NCBI GenBank assembly: GCA_001642005.1
Contig: LWCA01000027.1
Location: forward strand, 1-64,000
Direction of reading: 5' to 3'
DNA from: Intoshia linei
Lineage: Eukaryota; Orthonectida; Rhopaluridae
Length of the DNA: 64,000 bases
This document shows positions 1 through 10,700 of this stretch, in pieces (position 1 is the stretch's first letter; each line of letters starts with the position of its first letter). Below the pieces are notes generated by a model. The model made no database searches. It was not told where the DNA came from and worked only from the letters and a program-made list of their open reading frames with translations. Position numbers and translations under genes: made by a program.

Positions 1-174
1 GCTAGACCTCATGTGAGCAAAAAAACAAGGGAAAGGTTTGCTGCTGAATCAATACAATTACTAGGTTGGCTTCCTTATTCTCCTGATTTATCTCCAATTG
101 AAAATCTATGGTCAATTATGCAGAATCGGCTATATGATGGTTCACAATATATTGTTAAACGTTTTTCATTGTAA
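1..174 (+). pseudogene. Tc1/mariner transposase, C-terminal fragment
   Basis: An open frame enters from the left edge and stops at 172-174. It contains YSPDLSPIENLW, the motif around the third acidic catalytic residue of Tc1-type DD34E transposases. The upstream DDE residues lie outside the window, so I cannot tell whether the whole copy is intact. After the family motif the frame gives only about 20 more residues. It is probably a remnant, since no inverted repeat is obvious just downstream. Confidence 0.8.
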
Positions 175-1047
175 TTTTCATCATTTAACACACCGTTTCT
201 TTTCAATTTCCCATTTTTTTCAAAATCTTCATAAACAATTTTAAATCGTTAGTATCACATGGCCAAATTAAATTAATGACTCCGTTGCTTTCTAACAACG
301 TGTGTCGTCCAACTCTTTCAAAATAGTACTTACAATATTTAAATTGTTGGGGTCATACGTTACTGCTGTCCCGTTTGCAATTATTTTACAATTTTTTGTC
401 ATTGTTAAATCTCAACTCAATAAAAAATTGTTATGTATGAACGCGTCTTGTTTTTAAGTGTTAACCTATTTTTAATGTTTTCGTTGACACTGAGCACAAA
501 CTTACCGTTTTTAAACTTAAAACTTTTCCTTATTCAATTAAAATTTTTATATTTAACACCGTTTTTATAAAATTACATTTTAACCTATGCTAGAAATCAT
601 TTTCATTTATAGGGCGCCCTAACAAATTGACATGTTTATGTGAATTGAAAAAATTTATGTTATTTTTCTCATTTTCATAATTATTTATGGTACAACAATT
701 TTGACGCAATCTTAACAACCCTTGTAAAAATTGTTGCCTGTTTAACAAGTGATTCAGTTTAATCATGTATCTTCAAATAAAACATATTCTCATAGATGTA
801 ATGACTAGCTCATATCGGAAAACTAACTAAAAAATTGAATACGGATATTATACTTATAATTATGTTTATAAAGTATAACTCAAATTGTTTGTACAAAATG
901 TATTTCAATTCAAACAGTTAATATCAACTTAAATGTGTTTCATTTATGAAAAGTAAGGTTAGACGAAATTTTAACTTAAAATAAAATATAATAGCGCGTT
1001 ATGGCCTTTGATGAATTTACTTTACAAAAAATGAATAGGTTGGTAGT
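175..1047. other. AT-rich intergenic stretch, nothing recognised
   Basis: Between the transposase fragment and the last exon of ZCCHC4 I see only AT-rich sequence with frequent stops in all frames. The ZCCHC4 3' untranslated region and polyadenylation site should lie here, on the minus strand below 1048. Confidence 0.5.
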
Positions 1048-4000
1048 TTACTCTTTAGATACACATTTAGCCATTTTAATTTTTCTTCTTTTGGTAGGAC
1101 AATCCCTTCGCATCTCACATTCGCCTTTTTTGCAGTTCTTGCATCCCATTTCTAAATATATAAATAATAAATTACAATAAGATTGCTACTTTACATATTT
1201 GATAAATAAATCAGGAGATAAAGTAGTTCAAAGAAAATATAGTTTGTCTTTGACGGATGTTTCAAACAATTTGGAATTTCGTCAATAGTTTACTTGAATA
1301 GTAGTTTTACCAAGCAAAAAATCCATTACAAACAAGTATTGGCTAAAACAAATATACGAGGATTGAAAAAAATTCACACATTCTCTCATCTCTTAACCAA
1401 AGTTTAAAATTTAATATGTTGAATAACCTTGACTTAACCTTCAAAAAAACTACGTTTACTAAACCATAACATAAAATTCATTCTAATAAAAAATTGCTGG
1501 ATTTTTAACTAGGTTTGGCAAAAAGGACTATCAAAGTATCATTTACACATTATCTCAGATGACCTGAAATTCCAAATTGGGATACTCCAAAGGGTACCAC
1601 CCTTTGGAGTCATCCTGTCGTTCCTCATCAAGAAAAATATTGATAATAATCAGAATCTCAACTACCACATCATGATTTGATATGCGACATGCGAAAAACA
1701 CATTTGTATATACATAACATTGAAAAAAATTTCCTTTTAAAAATAAAATTATATGCATATATTGATTATAATTTTTCCATTTCTGAAAAAATTTTAAATA
1801 TTTATGTCGTAGTTAATGACTAATTTAATAATTAAGGATTAATATTAATAAATGTTATTTCTGTAATTATAACCAATAAACGTTAAGTTACTAATATAAA
1901 GTTATTTCACTATTTAAAATTTGAATTACAATTACGATTAAAATTGAAATGAATGACCATTTTATTGTTTAAAATCAAATAATTTTTGTCTAATTTGTGG
2001 TTTACGTCTATTAAAATCAAAAAAAATTATTCTATCAATTTTGAATCATTTCGAGTTAAAGTTGAAAAAATGTATAACATCTTATGATTATTTTTTATGG
2101 TGGATACCAACATTTGTTTGCGGAACGTATCATGCAGCTGTTAACAAAAATTTCAAAAAATTTAAAAATTCAAGAAATTGGCAAAAACCAAAAATAACCA
2201 CCGAGTGTTATTTCTGTCTATCTACCCTTTAACACTACCAAGCATCACGGTTAAACCATTGTTAAATGATTCTTTAAACATTCAATCCTCTCTTCAACCA
2301 GTCAGGAGTAAACGCTTGTGCATTATTGATGAAAGTTCTAAAGAAAGCATTGTTTCCTCCAGTCAGTCATATTTATATAGTCCAGAAAAACCAGGCCAAT
2401 CTGAATTAAATAGGCTTTCAGCGGTGCTTCAATTATCAAAGTCAGAGATAATGGTTACATTTTTAAAAAAATTCGGTATTACGTGTAATGATGTCCGATG
2501 AACGTATCACAGATCACGTAATTTCGAATTTTCACAATTTTTTAACTAATCTGGTGACATTGTTTATGTTCAAAATTTGAATAATTTACTGATCGAATTA
2601 AAAATTCAGCATATTCCTTCCTGAGTGGTTTCTTTTTATGGATTCATCGACACATAGTTTTAAAGCTGTCTTAATTTATAACAAACATATCTATCCACCA
2701 ATACCACTGGCATATGGTAAGACATTGAAGGAAGATTACAACACATTTGAGGATCTTTTATGTCTTATTGACTATAAAAAATATGACTGGATGGTATGCA
2801 GTGACTTAAAGGTGGTTAATATTCTAATGGGTTTAAATGGAAGATTTTCAAAATATCCATGTTATCTATGCTTATTTGATTCACGATACAGGGACGATCA
2901 CTATACTAGAAAATCTTGGCCAGTTCTGGAACATATTTTGGGTGAATAAAATTGCATTAATATTCCTCTAATTTCAAAAAATAAAATAATTTCTCCTCCA
3001 TTGCACTTGAAGTTAGGATTTGCACGCCAATTTCTTACAATGTTATATCGTGAGAGCCACACCAATAGATTTTTATAAACTATCAATTCCACGTAAAATT
3101 GTGTATTAGCACATTTAACAAATGCTAAATTGTCAAACGGCATCGTCACCGGACCTAAACTTACAAAATTATTCAAATCAGAAGAATTTACGGAATCTCT
3201 ACCAATATCCAAAAAGAAAGCTTGGGATGCCTTCAAATTATTATGTTCAGATTTTTTGGGAAACAAACGCAATCCATCAATATATTATTTTGTAATATAT
3301 TATAATAAAAATATTATCAAAGAATTTATTAAGTCATATGGAGGTGCTAATTGCTACTTAAGCATTAATATTCATCTGTTACATTCACATCCGGAAAAAT
3401 TTGTCGATAAATGTGGTGCGTGATCTGATGAGCACGGCGAAAGATATCATCAAATTCTCAAACCTCTTGAACGTAATTTTCAAGGTGGCTCTATGATAAA
3501 TATGCTCGGTGAATATTTTTGGAGGTCGAGTTTTAGGTTAATTTTAATTTAATTAATGTGAAAATAGTATGTTATTCATTTTTAATAATTTCCACCTGAA
3601 CAAGAATATATTTTTTGCCAAATCATAAATGTAACATTAAATTTTCATAAAATCCAGATACATAGATTTATACATTTTATTTTAGACATTTACGATGAAA
3701 AGAACTGGATATATTTAATATTTATTTGTCATTATTAAAACTTAAATTAAAAAAAATCCTTGTTGTCAATAATTTTGTGTAATGGGATTATATTTTTGTC
3801 TTTTCATGTAGATTGCACTGTGAAAAAAGGTAACAGAAATTCTTTAAAAAACCTATGATTAGGGTAAATTATGCCCCTTTTTTTTCATTATAATTGTATA
3901 ATTAAAATTTTTATAGTTTCATTATATTCAAAATATTTAATTATGTATTTAAAATATATTCGATACCCAAAATAGTTCGCTTAATGATATAAGAAATGCA

Positions 4001-7000
4001 ATTGTCCTCTTTATAAATCAATATTAATGTGAGATTATTTCGGTAACTAGGAGACAGATTTCTCCCTTTCTTTCAGAATATACATTTTGCAACTCAGCTT
4101 ATCATTTAAAAATAAAAGCTAAAAGAAATTTTTTTAAAAGTGTTAAAATGTTTCCCAGTGTAATATATACTAACTAGCTTGTCTGTATTGTACTTCATAC
4201 AAACAGCACCTAGCTCTGTTGAGGATGGACTTCTCGAATTCTACCAAAAAAATGACATCTTACACAAAAATGCCACCATTCACGATTACCAATCTTTGAA
4301 AGGAATGGTTCCCAAACGTGTGAAGACAATTGTTTATTTTTAAATTCTAGAATCATTAATTATATCAAATTTTTTGTTTTACTGAAATAGTTTCCCCAAA
4401 AAAAGGGTAAACAGTAAATTCTTTTGTTGAAAATGAATGCTTAATGTAACATTGAAAATTTGTATATATTATAACTGAAAAAATCTGTATGAAATGTGAT
4501 CTTTTTTAAATTCTTGGACTATTTATGGGTTTTTTTATAAAATAACGATAATACACATACAGACATACACACAAAGACTTATATAAGTTAGGATGAGTAA
4601 TTTGGTGTTTTGAACATAAAGATATAAGTTATTAAAATTGAAATCATTTAATGTTCATCATTTTAAAATATGTATAAGAATGTTGATTTTAAAAAATTTT
4701 AGGTCTCATTTTATTTTTAAAGATAAGATGAGTAATTCGGGTTTTTACTCTGAATGACTCAATTTCTGAAATCTAATTGACGATAAAATCTAATCCTCGA
4801 AAAACTGTATTATATATTGGTTTTTTAAGTCTATCTATACACAAAGTGTATTACATGTATCTTTCGTAAAAAGACAGAATTAAATTTTGTGTAATATTAA
4901 ATTTAAATGGAACAAAAATATTAAAAAATTGGAACCATCTTTAAAATTTAATACAAAAATATTCCCTAAAAACACTCCTGAAAATATGGTAAAAAAATTT
5001 TACAAGAGTTTTATATAAGTTAGGATAATACGAAATTATTAGTTAATGGAGTTATAAATAAAGGAGTTAAATATAAGGACGCTCGCTGCATACATTTAAT
5101 AAAAGCAAAATACCCGATTTTCCGCAATTATGAGTTTTGTTAACACAAGCGTTGCAATTATCACAATGGGTAAAAGCGTTTAAACTGTTAACACACCTAG
5201 AACATTTTGAACAGTGTTGTCTTTTTTCATTGTGCTAAAGAAAATTAAAAAGGTCAATATTTATATCACGATAATAACACATTTGCCACAACTTTTGCAA
5301 TGAATATTGTTCTTGTGTACCACAATCTTGCATATTTCGCATATTCTAGTAAATAAACATTAAAATTTAAAGGTTAAGATTTAATTAATCTAAAAAATCG
5401 GCTCATCAAGTGAGTTCTGAACCTGCCATAACTTCTTTGGGGTATTGATTACATTTTTGTAAATGTTGGCCTGATTTTGCCAAATTAAGCATTAAAAAAC
5501 ATTATATTCTTGAATATCAACTATTTTAAATGTTTAATTAAAATGTCAATTAAGGGCATTGGAGAAATGTCAATGGGTTTTATAATACTACGACGCATCG
5601 TTTGCAAATTTTCTTAGGTCCTATTTTGTATTTTCAGATGACCTCGAGCTTGGTAAATTCGGTTCTGATTAGTGATAAACTTCAAAAATTTTATATATAT
5701 AAGTTTTTTAGTGTAAACGTTTATTTAAAAACTCAATTTACCCTTTTTTTTACATAAAATCACCCCTAGAATATTTAAATTAACTTAAATAATTATATAT
5801 AATTTAAATATTTATATTTTTACCAAAACTTAAGGAAAAATTCCAGTTTTACCAACCTTAAAAGGCACAATTCTAGTTTTAACAACCCGTAAGTAAAAAA
5901 ATAAGTTTTACCAACTCTTTAGGTAACAATGGATTAATCCCTTAATAGTTGAAAAAGTGGATTTTTCCCTAAAAAGTTAGTAAACTGATTTTTTCACTTA
6001 AGGGTTAATAAAATTGGAATTTTCCCTTAAGTTTTGGTACAACTGATTTTTTTATTTTAAGGTTGGTAAGACTGGATTTTTCCTTTTAGGGTTGGTAAAA
6101 CTGGATTTTTAGTAAAAATGGTTAGGTTTTAGGTGAAAATGGCCAAAATTTTAATAATTTTTTAAATATTAACAATTAATTTAAATTTTAATTATAACGA
6201 TAAGTGCCGACTCTTCAAATAATGGAACTATTATCTGAATAAAGCTTACCTGTACTCAGGTTGAGAACATTTGAAAAGTTTTAAATTAGCATTTGTCATA
6301 ATTCGTACAGCAGAATTTTTGTGAAATCTATTGAAACGATTCTTTTCATAAGTAACCTTCATAATAAATTTTTACAAAAAAAATTGATAAATGAAAACTT
6401 ACTCTATAATCCATCATATTTACTTGCTGAAACTTGCTCAACCATCGTTTTAAAAAATATGGTAAAAATGCATACAAATGAAGTCGATTTTTAGATTTGT
6501 GTAATTTTCGGTGATCCTCCAAAAAATTATTTATACTCCACGTCCACGGCTCTATTAATCCACCAAATGGAGGATCAATAAAAATTGCCATTTTTTTATG
6601 TTTTTTAATGAAATTTTGAATAATTTCTTTATCGCTTGATTTGTAAAAGTGATTATTGAACACGTTATATTGAATAAATGGATTTTTTGCAGTTTTTCCA
6701 TGCAGTTCTGGATTCTAAATATAGTTATAATCGGAACCAAAAATAAATTACCTTATTTTCGTCAATATCCATAAAAATAAAATCTACATCAGGGTATTTT
6801 TCCAGGCCCTCATAATAAACCCTACATTTATAATGTAAATGATTACAAAAAATATAAATTATAAATTACGTTGGCGTACCAATGCAAATAACACCATTGT
6901 ATCCCATAGATAAGATCGAATCTGAAATAAATTCTACAGTTTCACGGTTAAACATAAAACTCTATAATGAAAAATTGAAATTAGTATAACAAAAATATTT

Positions 7001-7592
7001 ACCGCCAATGAGGCGTTTTCTTTTTTTCGCAAATTTTGAACATTTTTATCCATTTTTAATTGAATTTCATTTTGTTCTGCTTGTCTATATAAAATTATTA
7101 ACATACACTCAAAAATAATTACATGGCATTCAAAAATATCATTTTATCTTGAAAATTATCATTTTTCATCTTTTTTTCAAATTCATCTTTCCAATGAAAT
7201 GTTCGACATAATTTTCGATCTCTAAATGTAGAACAGGCATAAAATTGACGATTTGAGTTTTTCTTTTGAGTTTGTCGACTGTATAATAAACAGGGCCCTA
7301 AATTTAAGATTTAATTAGTAGAAGTAAATTAATATGTTAATTAATAAAATTGTACCGTGATTACAACAAGGTACTTTGTTTATATCAAAACCGTTTTTTG
7401 AAATAAGACAGATTTTTTGAAAATTTTTTGGATCTTTTTCTAAAACTCAACAATTAAATATATCAAAATAACTCATACAAATGTATAATGCATCGCATAT
7501 TGTAATATTAATTTTTTATATCGAATTGGCGCCGAAGAAATGTAAATTTTATCATAATACACAATTTTTATAAATCTATAAAATTTGGCCAT
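1048..7592 (-). CDS. ZCCHC4: ZCCHC4-type 28S rRNA adenosine N6-methyltransferase
   Basis: Minus-strand exons, 5' to 3': 7439-7356, 7297-7123, 7084-7003, 6961-6870, 6821-6752, 6714-6403, 6356-6250, 5345-5270, 5234-5114, 1151-1048. All phases agree. A GRF-type zinc finger is in the first two exons (PCCNHGPCLLY, then FYACSTFRDRKLCRTFHW). The catalytic DPPF motif of this family is in FIDPPFGGLIEPW. A run of Cys/His pairs follows, and the last exon adds a zinc knuckle (GCKNCKKGECEMRRDCP). The family methylates one adenosine of large-subunit rRNA using S-adenosylmethionine; this is known of the family and inferred here. The traced part is about 407 aa; the human protein is about 513. The start is unresolved: an open exon begins at ATG 7592, but its obvious donor is out of phase with 7439. 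The last intron is 3.9 kb. Head-to-head with CAD. Confidence 0.88.
2178..3552 (+). pseudogene. Degenerate multi-copy element gene (SDEQGERFHQ-type family)
   Basis: One reading frame from about 2638 to 3552 reads through several stops (2947, 3076 and 3421 among others). It keeps FSKYPCYLCLFDSRYRDDHY, SPPLHLKLGFARQFL, LLCSDFLGNKR, LLHSHPEKF and SDEHGERYHQILKPLERNF. I recognise these as the order of motifs in an unnamed protein family found in many copies in arthropod, cnidarian and other invertebrate genomes. A transposon origin is my inference from copy number. The N-terminal part (2178-2501) is in another frame, so there is at least one frameshift. It lies inside the ZCCHC4 intron on the opposite strand. 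Confidence 0.65.
4175..4325 (+). repeat. Dispersed repeat R1, copy 1
   Basis: Starts with a CTAGCTTG..CTGT head, then a short palindrome around GTACTTC.TAC, then CAGCACCTAGCTCTG, and ends near GGAATGGTTCCCAAAC. Related copies are at 8998-9171 and 46311-46485, with partial heads at about 51347 and 62270. No coding capacity is seen. Confidence 0.7.
5346..6249. other. ZCCHC4 intron (0.9 kb) with an inverted minisatellite
   Basis: Between the exon ending at 6250 and the first Cys-rich exon. The central part is the minisatellite described at 5820-6118. The rest is AT-rich without recognisable content. Confidence 0.6.
5820..6118. repeat. Degenerate ~32-bp minisatellite with an orientation switch
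   Basis: Units resemble GGTTGGTAAAACTGGATTTT followed by TCCCTTAAG. From about 5940 to 6118 they run in this orientation. From about 5820 to 5935 they appear as the reverse complement (TTTTACCAACC..TTAA). The array could therefore fold back on itself in RNA or DNA. Similar units recur near 10415-10440, 38740-38910, 50130-50560 and 51140-51200. Confidence 0.65.
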
Positions 7593-7739
7593 TTGTACAA
7601 CTACAATCAACCTAATCTTCAAGTTAAAATTGTTATGAAAGTCAAACAAACTTAGTTGGATCTAATTAAATAAATATTTAAACTATTCATGTGTGATTAT
7701 TTCAATCTTTAAAAATATTAAATTTGTAATTATATACCC
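7593..7739. promoter_or_regulatory. Shared 5' region of ZCCHC4 and CAD
   Basis: If ZCCHC4 begins at ATG 7592 (-), only 147 bp separate it from the CAD start at 7740 (+). Both genes would then be driven from this AT-rich interval. No TATA box or binding site can be assigned by eye. This is inference from gene orientation only. Confidence 0.4.
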
Positions 7740-10700
7740 ATGTCTAAGGACCAGTTAATATTGAATAATGGAATTATTTTGAAAGGAAAACAATTGGGAG
7801 CAAAACGAATACTGTCAGGCGAAATTGGTTTGTCACTCTTGATATTTATGTATTATCGCTCTTTATATTTTTTTGTGTATGTTTTTAACTTATTTACAGT
7901 TAATTGCTTTCTTTTTTACTAAATTTTTACAATTGTATTGCAATTGGTTTTTAATGTAAACATGACTTGTATAATTTGTTGTTCGAGGTCCCATCCATTA
8001 TATGTCATTTTGATTTGACCCCAAAAAATTATCATACAATGCAGCACGTGATAATGTAGTACCGACTTGGTATTCTTTGATAATTTTGAATGTTACCAAT
8101 GGATTTATAAAATACTTTTTTAAATTAGTGGGTACGTCGCTTATTCGAATTGGTACCTATTACTGAACAATCGTCTACAAACAACGAATTGAATTATTTT
8201 CAAAGCATGCGTATTTTTTAATTCCAAAGAGAAAACCTTATTTTATATGCATGGGGTAATTCATGTATATTATGGTTCTCAAACTATTCAGCACCCGTAA
8301 TTTACATTACATTGTTCGTGGACCATCTAAATGCTATTGCAGAGAAACATTAAAATATTCGCCCTAGATTTATAATATATAGGTATAATATTTCCTTAAA
8401 TCATGGTTTGACGAGAAAAAATTACGTTATAAAAATATTGTATTTTGCACCACGGGTGGTGCATCATCTATGGTAAGGAAAATAAGGGATTTATTGTTTT
8501 TCGAAATAATTATTGCCCTGAAGTTCTTACGATTCACTGCATCATAAGTATAGTAAGATAGTAAATCGTATAAAGTGTAAGTTGAAATTTTCAAATTAGT
8601 TTTTCATTTTATTAAAATTTAAAATTAAAGAGGTTACGAAATTTTTTTAGCAACTTTATATGAGGGGCAATGAAAATTTTTTAATCACCAAAGAAAAGGT
8701 TGAGAATCCCTGATCTACAGTTTTAAAAATTGGACATGAAATTTTAAATATCGAGAGTGCATTTATCCAAATTTTAATTTGAAACACTTTACTATCAATT
8801 TGGAATATTTGGAATAATTCAAATAGATTTACACAATTTTGGAGGAAAATTGAATCATATACAAAAATAACAACATTGACTGTGATGACTATTATTTTGC
8901 AGATTTACAATGATAATCAAAAAAAAGTGAAAATTATGGCCAGCAACTCAACAATTATATTTTACACATGATTTTGTTCAGTGATTATTATTTACAACTA
9001 ACTTGACTGTTATGTACTTCGTACAACAGCATCCTAGCTCTGCCGAGGGCGGACATTTTTATTATACCAAAAAAATAAATTCAATATGAAAATGTAACCT
9101 AAAAATTCTACTTCATATACTCACTATTATCAATTCTTTAAAGGAGTGGTTCCCATACTTGTTTCAGGTGGAACCGTCATATCTTTTACTTATTATATCG
9201 TCATTACTTTTTACTTTAAAGTGAATTATTCCATCTTGAATTTTGTATCATTTAATTTATTTTGTATAGTAAATTTTAATAGTAATAATTATTTCCATAA
9301 CAATTAATTTTCAATTTGTATTGTTTTATATTTATTCAGTTTTCTTATTGGAATCGGTTTTTTTATCAATTCGGCGTTAATGATCCGCTAGACGATAATT
9401 TTGCGCATCTTTATAGCTATTTGTATAAAAATTTTTATATAATTAAATAATATTTTTAAGAAAATTGTCATATATTAGTTACTGTGAGCGATATATTGTT
9501 CAAAACTTTAGAGGCGATGCCCCAGGGTTTTTTTAGCAGTTGAGAGATTAGATTGGGTGCAAATTTAATATTTTCAAAATGTTCATATGGTGGAAAGGTG
9601 CACTTTTGATATAAAAATTCGTTCACACCCCTAGTGTGTATAATATTAAAAATAAAGTAAAAACAGTCCAATCCTAAATAATAATAAATATAAAATAATA
9701 AAATAAAATAAAATAATAAAATCCCTAATAAATACTTAAAAATACCAATTATGTATCAATAATTAACGGAATCTTCACTTTATAAATATATTTTAAACGA
9801 ATTTACCAAATATTACAAATTATTGTAATAAATATAAAAATAATAATCAAAAAGTTGTATTACTTTCAGTTTCGTTGTTGTAGTTTAAATTTGATACAAA
9901 ATGTTTTGAAAATGAGAATTAGAAATTTAAAAATTGCGTAGCAATGAAAAAAATTCCGATGGAATGAATTATATAGATTTTCACCCATATTTCTTTATTG
10001 GAAATTTGTAGACGTTCAATGGACATTTTTTGTGAAATTGTAAGATCAATATTTACATTTTCAATTTTTATTTTAATTAAAATATTTGAAAAATATTGGT
10101 TGATAATATATTAAAAATGATTTTTTACCAATAAAGCATAGATTTCTGGGGTTGAAATTTTGTATTTATATCGACTGTAATAAGCTCTATCCGAACAATC
10201 TTTTCTTTTTTTTAATTTTTGGACGTTTAATTATTTTACATTTTTTGTTTTGTTTTGTTAATAAAATATTTCGGAAAAAAAATATATTAATACTAAAATG
10301 CTTTTTTGACTATGAAAGCGTCACTTATTCATATTGAAATTTTTATTAATTCTAGGGCTGTTTTTTTTAAAAAATAATTAATTTGTGGTTTTGGCACAAA
10401 AGATATTATATAATTTTACCAACCCTTAAGCCCTAAATTAAGCTAAATTCTCTTTTTTTTTTTGTTTTTTTGAACTTGGATTTTACCAACTTTACGAGAC
10501 GAAATATGTTTATCCAACGACAAAATATAAAATTAAAATTTTAGCAACATAAAGTTAAAATCGCCTTTTTCGAATACTTAATTAGAAAAATTAAAAATTT
10601 TTGAAACTCACAAGCGTCATTGTAAACAGTTTACATTTTACAAATTAGGCATTTTTATATTTTAAAAAATTTGATAGTATCAACAAATCGCCACCCTTGC

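Larger units (their letters stand above)
1152..5113. other. Last intron of ZCCHC4 (3.96 kb) with mobile-element debris
   Basis: This intron separates the zinc-knuckle exon from the rest of ZCCHC4 and joins in phase (G | AA ATG GGA). It holds a dead multi-copy element gene at 2178-3552 and an R1 repeat at about 4175-4325. The remainder (1152-2177, 3553-4170, 4330-5113) is AT-rich, with nothing else I recognise. Confidence 0.6.

Noticed and set aside
5820-6118. CRISPR-like array
   Set aside because: Units are degenerate, contiguous and change strand, with no regular unique spacers. The DNA is eukaryotic.
9468-9671. 67-codon minus-strand frame in CAD intron 1
   Set aside because: No family resemblance and no supporting splice structure. 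It is probably chance within repeat-derived DNA.
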